A stretch of 51,875 bases of DNA. It comes from Rikenellaceae bacterium UBA1749 (GTDB lineage Bacteria; Bacteroidota; Bacteroidia; Bacteroidales; Rikenellaceae). The notes beneath the pieces were generated by a model, which made no database searches, had not been told where the DNA came from, and saw only the letters and a program-made list of their open reading frames with translations. Below, piece after piece: positions 43,820-51,808 of this stretch. The DNA lies in contig DCHP01000001.1 of NCBI GenBank assembly GCA_002315675.1, positions 1 to 51,875 of the forward strand. Direction: 5' to 3'. The first letter of the stretch is position 1; each line of letters starts with the position of its first letter. The position numbers and the translations under genes were made by a program.

Positions 43820-43854
43820 TTTGTTATTATTGATAATAAACTGAACTACCTTTG
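43820..43854 (+). promoter_or_regulatory. Probable nrdJ promoter
   Basis: TACCTTTG at 43847-43854 matches the -7 consensus; TTTG at 43820-43823 is a -33 candidate at the slightly long spacing of 23 bp. The start codon is 48 bp further on. Confidence 0.5.
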
Positions 43855-43902
43855 AAAATACATTCCAATCGTACTAAAAATTATTAAAACATATATAGCA
43901 TT

Positions 43903-46470
43903 ATGAGTGAATTTGATACCAACAAACCTGTAACTTACACCAACGAGGAGGCTGTTGCATCATCAAAGGAATATTTCAATGATGATCTTTTGGCGGCAAA
44001 TGTATGGATAAGTAAATATGCATTGAAGGATTCATTCGGGAATATTTATGAAAAGAATCCTAAACAGATGCATGAGAGACTTGCGAATGAATTTGTTCGT
44101 ATAGAAAATAAGTATCCAAATCCGATGAAAAAGGAAGAGATACTGGAAATGTTGGATCATTTTAAGTATGTTGTTCCTCAAGGAGGTCCTATGGCCGGAA
44201 TTGGGAATAATATGCAGATTGTATCGCTGAGTAACTGTTTTGTAATTGGTCATGACAAGCCAGCTGATTCATATGGTGGTATTATCCGTATTGATGAAGA
44301 ACAGGTTCAGTTGATGAAAAGACGTGGTGGAGTAGGTCATGATCTTTCCCATATAAGACCTAAAGGTTCTCCGGTCCTTAATTCGGCTTTGACATCTACA
44401 GGCGTAGTTCCTTTTATGGAACGCTATTCCAACTCCACTCGTGAGGTTGCACAGGACGGTAGGCGTGGTGCGCTGATGTTATCAATGTCTATTTCTCATC
44501 CGGATGCTGAACGTTTCATCGATGCGAAAATGGAACAGGGAAAGGTCACAGGTGCGAATGTCTCAATAAAGATTAATGATGAATTTATGGAGGCTGTCGT
44601 TAATGGAACTGATTATGTTCAAAACTTCCCGATCGACAATAAGGACAATCCTTTGTTTTCCCAGACAATTGACGCCAGGAATCTTTGGAATAAAATTATC
44701 CATAATGCATGGAAATCCGCCGAGCCCGGAGTACTGTTCTGGGATACGATAATAAAAGAGAGTATTCCTGATTGCTATGCGGATTTAGGTTTCAAAACTG
44801 TATCAACTAATCCATGCGGAGAGATTCCTTTGTGCCCTTATGATAGTTGCCGTCTTCTTGCAATGAATCTTTATGGATTTGTCAAGAATCCTTTCATGGA
44901 GGATGCAAGTTTTGATTTCGACTTATTCCGTAAATATGTCAGGAAAGCAATGAGAATGATGGATGATATCATTGATCTTGAGGTTGAAAAAATAGACATG
45001 ATACTTGAAAAGATAGGCAAGGACCCTGAGGAAGAGGAAATCCGTCATGTGGAAATCAATCTTTGGGAGAGGATAAGGGAAAAATCAATCAAGGGTCGTC
45101 GTTGCGGTCTGGGTATTACAGCTGAAGGTGATATGCTTGCATCTCTTGGTTATCAGTATGGTAGTTCAGAGGCAATTGATTTTGCTGTCCAGGTCCAGAA
45201 GGAACTGGCTTTGGCTGCATATGCATCTTCTGTCGAAATGGCTGAAGAAAGAGGAGCATTCGAAATCTATAGTACAGAAAGAGAAAAAGGCAATCCAATG
45301 ATTCAGAGAATCAAGAAAGCTGATCCTGAGCTGTATAAGAGAATGGCCAAATCTGGTCGACGCAATATTGCCATGTTGACTATTGCTCCAACTGGAACGG
45401 TTTCTATTATGACTCAGACGACTTCTGGTATTGAACCGGTATTCCTTCCTGTTTATAAGAGACGCCGTAAGATCAACCCATCTGATAAGGGACTGTTCAC
45501 GACAGGTAAAATCATTACTGATGAAGTTGGTGATACTTTCCAGGAATATAATGTCTTTCATCCTCATTTCTTGACATGGGTGGCAACCCAGGGAATTGAC
45601 CCTTTAGATGTGCCTGGTATGCCTGATGAGGAAATCAACGAACTGGTTAAGAAATCTCCATACTATAAGGCATCTTCTGCAGATATTGACTGGGTGAAGA
45701 AAGTCAAAATGCAGGGTGCTATGCAGAAATGGGTTGACCATTCAATTTCAGTAACTGTTAACTTGCCTGAAAACATTTCTGAAGAAATGGTAGCCAAAGT
45801 GTATATGGCTGCATGGGAAGCTGGGTGCAAGGGAGTTACAGTATACAGGGAAGGTTCAAGGACAGGAGTCCTTGTAAAGAAGGATGAGAAAAAGGATACT
45901 CAGGAAAATATAGGCTCTGCAATTCTTCCACGTCGTCCGATATCGCTCGAAGCAGATGTCATAAGGTTCAAGAATGGTAAGGATGACTGGATTGCATTTG
46001 TTGGTCTATACGATGGACATCCATACGAAATCTTTACTGGTAAGATAGAGGAAGATGCTATGTATATTCCTAAGAGTATCAAGAAGGGATGGCTTCTGAA
46101 AGTCAAGGAACCTGACGGAACAAAAAGGTATGATTTCCAGTATCAGGATAGATACGGATACAAGAATACTGTTGGAGGTATTTCCAGGTTGTTTGATGAG
46201 AGTTACTGGAACTACGCAAAATTAATATCCGGTGTGCTTAGATATAGAATGCCGATTGTTGACGTTGTTCAACTTATCAGTTCTCTTCATCTAGATTCTG
46301 AAACAATCAATACATGGAAGAATGGTGTTGAAAGAGCGCTTCATCGCTATATTCCAAATGGTACAAAGGCAAAGACCGGAAAAACATGCCCTGAATGTGG
46401 CCAGGAAACACTTGTTTATCAAGACGGGTGTCTGGTATGTACGAACTGCGGACACTCAAAGTGCGGTTAA
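43903..46470 (+). CDS. nrdJ: Adenosylcobalamin-dependent ribonucleotide reductase (class II)
   Basis: NrdJ reduces ribonucleotides using a radical from adenosylcobalamin, so it needs no oxygen and no activase. The 855-residue protein has the active-site Cys112 (SNCFV), the NPCGE motif (303-307), and the MLTIAPTGTVSIMTQTTSG loop. The C-terminal cysteine-rich tail (Cys829, 832, 843, 846, 849, 854) contains the redox pair for re-reduction plus a probable zinc knuckle. No N-terminal ATP cone is evident. It is monocistronic, between a promoter and a strong terminator. Confidence 0.96.
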   Translation: MSEFDTNKPVTYTNEEAVASSKEYFNDDLLAANVWISKYALKDSFGNIYEKNPKQMHERLANEFVRIENKYPNPMKKEEILEMLDHFKYVVPQGGPMAGIGNNMQIVSLSNCFVIGHDKPADSYGGIIRIDEEQVQLMKRRGGVGHDLSHIRPKGSPVLNSALTSTGVVPFMERYSNSTREVAQDGRRGALMLSMSISHPDAERFIDAKMEQGKVTGANVSIKINDEFMEAVVNGTDYVQNFPIDNKDNPLFSQTIDARNLWNKIIHNAWKSAEPGVLFWDTIIKESIPDCYADLGFKTVSTNPCGEIPLCPYDSCRLLAMNLYGFVKNPFMEDASFDFDLFRKYVRKAMRMMDDIIDLEVEKIDMILEKIGKDPEEEEIRHVEINLWERIREKSIKGRRCGLGITAEGDMLASLGYQYGSSEAIDFAVQVQKELALAAYASSVEMAEERGAFEIYSTEREKGNPMIQRIKKADPELYKRMAKSGRRNIAMLTIAPTGTVSIMTQTTSGIEPVFLPVYKRRRKINPSDKGLFTTGKIITDEVGDTFQEYNVFHPHFLTWVATQGIDPLDVPGMPDEEINELVKKSPYYKASSADIDWVKKVKMQGAMQKWVDHSISVTVNLPENISEEMVAKVYMAAWEAGCKGVTVYREGSRTGVLVKKDEKKDTQENIGSAILPRRPISLEADVIRFKNGKDDWIAFVGLYDGHPYEIFTGKIEEDAMYIPKSIKKGWLLKVKEPDGTKRYDFQYQDRYGYKNTVGGISRLFDESYWNYAKLISGVLRYRMPIVDVVQLISSLHLDSETINTWKNGVERALHRYIPNGTKAKTGKTCPECGQETLVYQDGCLVCTNCGHSKCG

Positions 46471-46505
46471 CAGTTAACTGGTAGTATACTGCCTGTTATA
46501 TGAAT

Positions 46506-46553
46506 AATCTGCTTGTGAAGTAATTGTCTTACTTTATAAGCAGATTTTTTTTG
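46506..46553 (+). terminator. Rho-independent terminator of nrdJ
   Basis: An 18 bp stem (46506-46523 with 46529-46546, two G-T pairs) with a 5-base loop is followed by eight T residues. Confidence 0.9.
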
Positions 46554-46588
46554 TTGAATGGTGGATGAATTGCGGTCGGGATGTTGTA

Positions 46589-47170
46589 TCATGCGCCTGA
46601 ATCACCTAGGCGTCTGAGGCCATGGCCAGTGCATATGGATCTGATCAGGAAGTTTGACATTTCAGTATAGTCTGTTTCCTTAGCAGGTTGATTTAAGCAT
46701 GCAATAAGAACGTTGAAAACAAATGACGAATAACTGTCCATGTTGAAATTCTTAACAATCAGTCCTTCATCCCTTCCGCGTGGTATCAGTAATGCAAGAA
46801 ATTCTCTGCAGTGTTGTTGCATGACATGTATAAAGTATTGATAGCACTCAGGGAATTTATTCTGTAACGATGGGATGAAAATCCTTCCATATTCAGTCAT
46901 GGTGTTCTGGTTGTAGATTATCCAATCCTTGTAGATATTGAAGGAGTCGTTGCCGTACTCTGAGAATTTCGGAAGAGTTGAGTTCTTGATTTTCTCCTTT
47001 CTCTGATCAATTATTGAAGAGAATAGTTCGTCCCTGGATTCAAAATTATTGTATAAAGTTCTTTTGGTTGAGCCTATTTTCTTTGCCAGCCATTCCATAC
47101 TGAAATTTGCTACTCCTTCGGAAATAAATACTTCTTCAGATAGTTCGATGTATTTTTCAAGGTTCATCAC
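46589..47170 (-). CDS. TetR/AcrR-family transcription regulator
   Basis: The 193-residue protein has the TetR N-terminal helix-turn-helix (about residues 14-52, FSMEWLAKKIGSTKRTLYNNFESRDELFSS is the region) and an all-helical ligand-binding domain. TetR regulators usually repress a neighbouring or own promoter until a small molecule binds. It is divergent from the arginine operon, 111 bp away. Control of those genes is possible but TetR proteins are not the classical arginine repressors. An alternative start is the second Met, 3 bp later. Confidence 0.85.
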   Translation of the reverse strand: MMNLEKYIELSEEVFISEGVANFSMEWLAKKIGSTKRTLYNNFESRDELFSSIIDQRKEKIKNSTLPKFSEYGNDSFNIYKDWIIYNQNTMTEYGRIFIPSLQNKFPECYQYFIHVMQQHCREFLALLIPRGRDEGLIVKNFNMDSYSSFVFNVLIACLNQPAKETDYTEMSNFLIRSICTGHGLRRLGDSGA

Positions 47171-47181
47171 GGACTTTTTTG

Positions 47182-47189
47182 CAAAATTA
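47182..47189 (-). promoter_or_regulatory. Possible -7 box of the TetR gene
   Basis: On the minus strand this reads TAATTTTG, matching TAnnTTTG, only 11 bp ahead of the start codon, implying a very short leader. No -33 box is evident. Confidence 0.4.
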
Positions 47190-47233
47190 CACCATTTTAA
47201 TAAAATAGTAAAGTTTTGTTGAAAATATATATA

Positions 47234-47241
47234 TACTTTTG
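47234..47241 (+). promoter_or_regulatory. Probable -7 box of the arginine operon
   Basis: TACTTTTG matches the consensus and precedes the fusion gene by 40 bp. TTTG at 47215-47218 is a -33 candidate but is only 15 bp away. It lies in the shared region with the divergent TetR gene. Confidence 0.5.
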
Positions 47242-47281
47242 TACCAATTCAAATAATGAACAAATTAAAATATTATAAATC

Positions 47282-49057
47282 ATGACAATAGAAGATTTTG
47301 AAGTAAGAATAGCTACTGAAAAAGATACTGTTTATTCGGAGGCTATATGTAAAGAAATGGCTGAGAGTGCAAAAGCTCGTGGTACTGGCATTGCAAAAAG
47401 ATCACCTGAATATGTTTCATCAAAAATGATGGAAGGTAAGGCTGTTATTGCAATTTTGAAAAAGGATTCTACATGGGCCGGCTTTAGTTATATTGAAAGC
47501 TGGGGCCATGATGATTATGTTGCAAATTCAGGATTGATTATCTCCCCTGTATACCGTAGACTGGGGTTGGCCCGTGCTATCAAGATAATGACATTCCAGC
47601 TTTCAAGACAGCGTTTCCCAAAAGCAAAATTATTTGGTCTTACAACTGGTCTTGCTGTTATGAAGATTAATTCAGATATTGGATATCGCCCAGTACCATT
47701 TTCAGAACTTACTGATGACAAGTCATTCTGGAAAGGTTGTGAGAGCTGTGTTAATTTTAATATTCTTCAAACAAAGAATTACAAGCAGTGTCTTTGTACT
47801 GCAATGATTTTTGATCCTTCCAAGGATAAGTCCAAATATGAGAATACTTCTGCCCCAAAAGTAGTACTTGCATTCTCCGGTGGCCTTGATACTTCATATG
47901 CAGCAATATATCTTGCGAAAGAGAAGAATATGGAGGTTCACGCTGTTCTTGCTGACACAGGTGGATTTTCTAAGGCTGAACTTGACAAAATAGAACAAAG
48001 GGCATTGGCGCTTGGTGTAAAGAGCTATAAGAGACTTGATGTATCAAAACGCTACTATGATGATGTCATCAAGTATATGATTTTCGGCAATGTATTGAAG
48101 AATAATACATACCCTATTTCTGTCAGTTCAGAAAGAATCGTCCAGGCAACAGCAATTGCCGAATATGCAAAACAGATGGGTGCAGATTATCTATGTCATG
48201 GCTCAACTGGTGCAGGTAACGACCAGGTCCGTTTTGATATTATATTCAATTACATTGCTCCAAAGATTAAAGTAATAGCACTTATTCGTGAGAAAGCTCT
48301 TAAACGTAATGAAGAAATTGAATATCTGCGTTCAAAAGGTGTTGATTTCGATTTCAAGAAAGCTGAATATTCTATCAATCAAGGTGTATGGGGTACTTCC
48401 ATTGGAGGTAAGGAAACTCTTACAAGTTCAGAGACTCTTCCAGAATGTGCATATCCAAGTCAACTGACCAAAAACGGAAGCGAAAAGGTTGTCATTACAT
48501 TTGAAAAGGGTGAGCCAAAGGCAATAAATCATAAGAGATACGATAATCCTATTGAGTTGATACAGACACTATCATCAATTGCATCTCCATACGCAATTGG
48601 CCGTGATATGCATATTGGTGATACTATTATTGGTATTAAAGGTCGTGTGGGTTTTGAGGCTGCTGCACCAATTCTTCTTATCAAGGCACATCATATGCTG
48701 GAGAAACATGTTCTGACACGCTGGCAATTATTCTGGAAAGACCAGATCTCTGCTTTTTATGGCAATTATCTTCACGAAGGCCAATATTATGATCCAGTGA
48801 TGAGAGATATGGAGGCCATGCTTGTAAACTCTCAGAAATCAGTTACCGGAGATGTTACAATAGAACTTCATCCATATAGATATGTATTGGTCGGCATTCA
48901 GTCAAAATATGACCTGATGACTCCAGTGTTCGGTAACTATGGAGAAGTAATGAAAGGCTGGAGCGGTGAGGATGTCTGTGGATTCGACAAGATCTATGGA
49001 AACCAGAATGTGATTTACAAGGCAGTACACGATTTAGCAGACGGAAATAATGATTAA
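47282..49057 (+). CDS. argG: GNAT acyltransferase fused to argininosuccinate synthase
   Basis: One 591-residue frame encodes two enzymes. Residues 1-180 are a GNAT acyltransferase (GLIISPVYRRLGLARAIKI gives the acyl-CoA loop at 92-97), ending in Cys153, 156, 170 and 172, a possible zinc site. Residues about 192-591 are a complete ArgG: the PP-loop AFSGGLDTS at 197-205, HGSTGAGNDQVRF and the WGTSIGGKE loop. ArgG joins citrulline and aspartate. In Bacteroides a separate GNAT gene precedes argG and is thought to make the N-acylglutamate that starts the pathway. The linker is in frame, with no internal in-frame ATG. A comparable ArgH-GNAT fusion exists in Vibrio and Moritella. argC overlaps by 8 bp. 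Confidence 0.9.
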   Translation: MTIEDFEVRIATEKDTVYSEAICKEMAESAKARGTGIAKRSPEYVSSKMMEGKAVIAILKKDSTWAGFSYIESWGHDDYVANSGLIISPVYRRLGLARAIKIMTFQLSRQRFPKAKLFGLTTGLAVMKINSDIGYRPVPFSELTDDKSFWKGCESCVNFNILQTKNYKQCLCTAMIFDPSKDKSKYENTSAPKVVLAFSGGLDTSYAAIYLAKEKNMEVHAVLADTGGFSKAELDKIEQRALALGVKSYKRLDVSKRYYDDVIKYMIFGNVLKNNTYPISVSSERIVQATAIAEYAKQMGADYLCHGSTGAGNDQVRFDIIFNYIAPKIKVIALIREKALKRNEEIEYLRSKGVDFDFKKAEYSINQGVWGTSIGGKETLTSSETLPECAYPSQLTKNGSEKVVITFEKGEPKAINHKRYDNPIELIQTLSSIASPYAIGRDMHIGDTIIGIKGRVGFEAAAPILLIKAHHMLEKHVLTRWQLFWKDQISAFYGNYLHEGQYYDPVMRDMEAMLVNSQKSVTGDVTIELHPYRYVLVGIQSKYDLMTPVFGNYGEVMKGWSGEDVCGFDKIYGNQNVIYKAVHDLADGNND

Positions 49058-50018
49058 TGCGGCAATAGTTGGAGGCGCTGGTTATACTGCTGGCGAACTT
49101 CTTAGAATTCTGATATTCCACCCATCTGTAAATATTTCATGGGTCCATTCTTCTTCATCAGCCGGCAAATATGTCTGGCAGATACATACGGATCTTTTTG
49201 GTGATACAGATATCTGTTTTACTGACCAATTGAATTTTGATGGAATTGATGTCTTGTTCCTGTGTATGGGACATGGTGATTCCAGACCTTTTGTTGAGGG
49301 ACATGATATTCCTGATAGCGTTTCAATAATAGATTTAAGTCAGGATTATCGCCATAAGGACTCTTCAGACGGATTTGTATATGGTTTGCCAGAAGCAAAC
49401 AGGGAAATTATCAGATCTGCCCATAAAATTGCGAACCCAGGTTGTTTTGCAACTGCTATGCAATTGTCTTTACTGCCACTTGTAAATTCTGGCATATTGA
49501 AAGGTGATGTGCATATCACTGCGACTACCGGTTCCACCGGAGCAGGCCAGAAACCTTCAGCTACAAGTCATTTTTCATGGCGAGCTTCAAATTTATCAGT
49601 GTACAAGGCTTTTCGTCATCAGCATTTAAAGGAAGTTTCGGAAACATTGCATAGTTTCCAGCCTGATTTTGAAGGAAAGATTGTTTTTATTCCGGAAAGG
49701 GGAGCGTTTCAAAGAGGTATCATGGCTGCAGTAGTTACGCAATTCAATGGTACCATTGATGAAGCTTATGAATTGTATGAAAATTTCTATAAGAGTTCAG
49801 CCTTTACGTTTGTAAGTCATGATCCGGTTCATCTTAAACAGGTTGTGGGTACAAACAAATGTATTATGAGCCTTGAAGTCTGTGATGGGCTATTGCTGAT
49901 AACTACTGTTATTGATAATTTAACCAAAGGCGCTAGTGGTCAGGCTGTTCAGAATATGAATCTGATGTTTTCATTAGGTGAAAGGACGGGGCTTGGATTA
50001 AAACCTATTGCTTTCTAA
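49050..50018 (+). CDS. argC: N-acyl-gamma-glutamyl-phosphate reductase
   Basis: ArgC reduces N-acyl-glutamyl phosphate to the semialdehyde, the third step of ornithine synthesis. The 322-residue protein has the NADP fold AIVGGAGYTAGELLRIL, the catalytic Cys132 in NPGCFATAM, and the TTGSTGAGQKPS and PERGAFQRGIM blocks. Length and motifs fit the short ArgC type. Its start overlaps the argG fusion by 8 bp. In Bacteroidota the acyl group may be succinyl rather than acetyl; the sequence does not decide this. Confidence 0.95.
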   Translation: MINAAIVGGAGYTAGELLRILIFHPSVNISWVHSSSSAGKYVWQIHTDLFGDTDICFTDQLNFDGIDVLFLCMGHGDSRPFVEGHDIPDSVSIIDLSQDYRHKDSSDGFVYGLPEANREIIRSAHKIANPGCFATAMQLSLLPLVNSGILKGDVHITATTGSTGAGQKPSATSHFSWRASNLSVYKAFRHQHLKEVSETLHSFQPDFEGKIVFIPERGAFQRGIMAAVVTQFNGTIDEAYELYENFYKSSAFTFVSHDPVHLKQVVGTNKCIMSLEVCDGLLLITTVIDNLTKGASGQAVQNMNLMFSLGERTGLGLKPIAF

Positions 50019-50063
50019 ATAATTTGAGGTAAACTTTTAAGCATTAATTGTATTAGTAGAATT

Positions 50064-51203
50064 ATGGAATTATTTAAAGTATATTCATTGTATGATGTTG
50101 AAATAGTACGTGCAAAGGGATCAAAAGTGTGGGATAAAGAAGGGAATGAATATCTCGATATGTATGGCGGCCATGCGGTTATTTCAATTGGACATACAAA
50201 TCCCAGATATGTGAATTCCCTTAAGTCACAACTTGATAATATCGGTTTCTATTCAAATTCTGTAATTATTTCTTCTCAGAACAGACTTGCTGAACTGATA
50301 GGAAAGGTATCTGGGAAGGAAGACTATTCGTTGTTTTTATGCAATAGTGGTGCGGAAGCTAACGAAAATGCCATGAAACTGGCGTCTTTCCATACAGGAA
50401 GAAACCTTATTCTTACATTTACCGGCTCTTTTCATGGAAGAACATCATTGGCGGTGGAAGCAACAGATAACAAAGCTATATTGGCTCCCTGCAATTGTTC
50501 TGGAAATGTACTGCAGACTCCTTTCAACGATTGTGAAGCATTGCAGGAAATTTTCAAGGCAAAAGGCAATTCTATTGCCGCAGTAATGGTTGAGGGTATT
50601 CAGGGTGTAGGCGGTATCCAGATTCCAACCGACGATTTTCTTCGTACTATCAGAAGACTTTGCAATGAATATGGGGCTCAGATGATTGCAGATGAGGTCC
50701 AGTCCGGATGTGGTAGGACAGGTAAGTACTATGCTGTTGATCATGCCGGTATATCTGCAGATATATACACGATGGCCAAAGGAATAGGTAATGGTTTCCC
50801 TATCGGAGCAATCTCCATAGCTCCTCATTTCCAGGCTAAAAAGGGAATGCTTGGAACGACTTTCGGAGGGAATCATCTTGCAGTAGCAGCTGCCATTTCT
50901 GTTGCTGAAGAAATTCTTGAAAATAATCTGATAGAGAAAGCATCTGAAAAAGGAGAATTCCTGATGAATATGCTTCGCCAGGAGTTGCCATCTAATAAAG
51001 TCAAGGAAATACGTGGTCGTGGCCTAATGATAGGTATCGAACTTAATGAAGATTCTACGGAAATAAGGAAAGAACTTATTTCCAATCAGCGGATGTTTGT
51101 CGGATCAGCCAAAAACAGTCATATTATCAGATTGTTACCTGCACTCACAATATCACCTGAAGAGTGCTCCGATGCAGTAAGTAGGATAAAAAAGTTGCTG
51201 TAG
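50064..51203 (+). CDS. argD: N-acylornithine aminotransferase
   Basis: ArgD is a class III PLP aminotransferase that converts N-acyl-glutamate semialdehyde to N-acylornithine. The 379-residue protein has NSGAEANENAMKLA (phosphate-binding), FHGRT, ADEVQSGCGRTGK with Asp210 contacting the PLP pyridine, and the Schiff-base Lys239 in YTMAKGIGNGFPIGA. It is the last gene of the operon, 45 bp after argC. It is followed by a palindromic element instead of a classical terminator. Confidence 0.94.
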   Translation: MELFKVYSLYDVEIVRAKGSKVWDKEGNEYLDMYGGHAVISIGHTNPRYVNSLKSQLDNIGFYSNSVIISSQNRLAELIGKVSGKEDYSLFLCNSGAEANENAMKLASFHTGRNLILTFTGSFHGRTSLAVEATDNKAILAPCNCSGNVLQTPFNDCEALQEIFKAKGNSIAAVMVEGIQGVGGIQIPTDDFLRTIRRLCNEYGAQMIADEVQSGCGRTGKYYAVDHAGISADIYTMAKGIGNGFPIGAISIAPHFQAKKGMLGTTFGGNHLAVAAAISVAEEILENNLIEKASEKGEFLMNMLRQELPSNKVKEIRGRGLMIGIELNEDSTEIRKELISNQRMFVGSAKNSHIIRLLPALTISPEECSDAVSRIKKLL

Positions 51204-51212
51204 CAAAAAGAA

Positions 51213-51316
51213 GTAACTATTCAGTCACTTTGTTCAATATCAAAGGTAGGCCTCTTTATGGAATGTTTGCTTGATACATTGATGGTTGTTTTTTACCCAA
51301 GATGCTGAATAGTTAC
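51213..51316. repeat. 104 bp element with perfect 12 bp inverted ends
   Basis: It starts GTAACTATTCAG (51213-51224) and ends CTGAATAGTTAC (51305-51316), a perfect terminal inverted repeat. The interior contains GTAGGCCTC and GTTGTTTTTTACCC, echoing the AGGCCT centre of the four-copy repeat family although the ends differ. It lies between argD and the tRNA promoter. It could be a miniature transposon-like element or act as a transcription end signal. Confidence 0.7.
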
Positions 51317-51334
51317 AAAAAAAATGAAAAAAAT

Positions 51335-51365
51335 TTTGCAGGAATAAAAAAACTATATACTTTTG
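51335..51365 (+). promoter_or_regulatory. Promoter of the tRNA-Thr/Tyr/Gly-tuf cluster
   Basis: TTTG at 51335-51338 and TACTTTTG at 51358-51365 are exactly 19 bp apart. The first tRNA starts 16 bp downstream. Confidence 0.82.
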
Positions 51366-51381
51366 TGTCGTCAAACTGAAA

Positions 51382-51455
51382 GCCGATGTAGCTCAGTTGG
51401 CCAGAGCAGCTGATTTGTAATCAGCTGGTCGGCGGTTCGAATCCGTCCATCGGCT
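51382..51455 (+). tRNA. tRNA-Thr (anticodon TGT)
   Basis: The acceptor stem GCCGATG/CATCGGC, the D arm GCTCAGTTGGCCAGAGC, the anticodon loop TTTGTAA on a GCTGA/TCAGC stem and the T arm with GGTTCGAATCC form a complete cloverleaf. CCA is not encoded. Confidence 0.95.
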
Positions 51456-51481
51456 CTAATCATTTTTATGATGTTTGGCTT

Positions 51482-51564
51482 GGGAAGATACCAAAGTGGC
51501 CAACTGGGGCAGACTGTAAATCTGCTGACTTCTGTCTTCGGTGGTTCGAATCCACCTCTTCCCA
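51482..51564 (+). tRNA. tRNA-Tyr (anticodon GTA)
   Basis: The acceptor stem GGGAAGA/TCTTCCC, the anticodon loop CTGTAAA on a GCAGA/TCTGC stem, a long variable arm (CTGACTTCTGTCTTCGG region) and the T arm GGTGGTTCGAATCCACC identify a class II tRNA-Tyr. Confidence 0.95.
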
Positions 51565-51583
51565 CAAGTTTGAAAATGTTAGG

Positions 51584-51633
51584 AATTACCCCGAAGTCGG
51601 GTGTTAGGCGGCTTTGAAAGGGGTAATTTTTGG
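51584..51633 (+). terminator. Hairpin with T tract between tRNA-Tyr and tRNA-Gly
   Basis: The stem AATTACCCC/GGGGTAATT (51584-51592 with 51620-51628) encloses a second short stem (AAGTCG/CGGCTT, one G-T pair) and is followed by TTTTT counting the end of the stem. It looks like an internal terminator, attenuator or processing hairpin ahead of tRNA-Gly and tuf. Confidence 0.6.
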
Positions 51634-51651
51634 TGTCTTACAAACTCTTTT

Positions 51652-51724
51652 GCGGAAGTAGCTCAGTTGGTAGAGCATTAGCCTTCCAAGCTAATTGTCG
51701 CGAGTTCGAGACTCGTCTTCCGCT
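51652..51724 (+). tRNA. tRNA-Gly (anticodon TCC)
   Basis: The acceptor stem GCGGAAG/CTTCCGC, the D arm GCTCAGTTGGTAGAGC, the anticodon loop CTTCCAA on a TTAGC/GCTAA stem, and the T arm CGAGTTCGAGACTCG form a complete cloverleaf. Confidence 0.95.
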
Positions 51725-51761
51725 CAAATTAATATCATCCTTCTCAGTGTGGAGGGGTGAA

Positions 51762-51769
51762 TATTTTTG
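51762..51769 (+). promoter_or_regulatory. Possible -7 box of tuf
   Basis: TATTTTTG matches the consensus 39 bp before the tuf start, but no -33 box is visible. tuf may instead be read from the tRNA promoter. Confidence 0.35.
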
Positions 51770-51808
51770 GTTTAGAACATATAAATAACTTTAATACATT
51801 TTACAAAC

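Larger units (their letters stand above)
43139..43902. other. 764 bp gene-free gap upstream of nrdJ
   Basis: The gap holds repeat copy D (43186-43283) near its left end and the nrdJ promoter (43820-43854) at its right end. The roughly 500 bp between them have no credible gene in any frame. A short open stretch of about 58 codons on the minus strand (about 43460-43645) lacks a start and recognisable family features. I see no cobalamin riboswitch. Confidence 0.6.

Noticed and set aside
43284..43902. Cobalamin riboswitch before the B12-dependent nrdJ
   Set aside because: The B12-box and the flanking conserved helices are not visible; one GCCAC match alone is meaningless.
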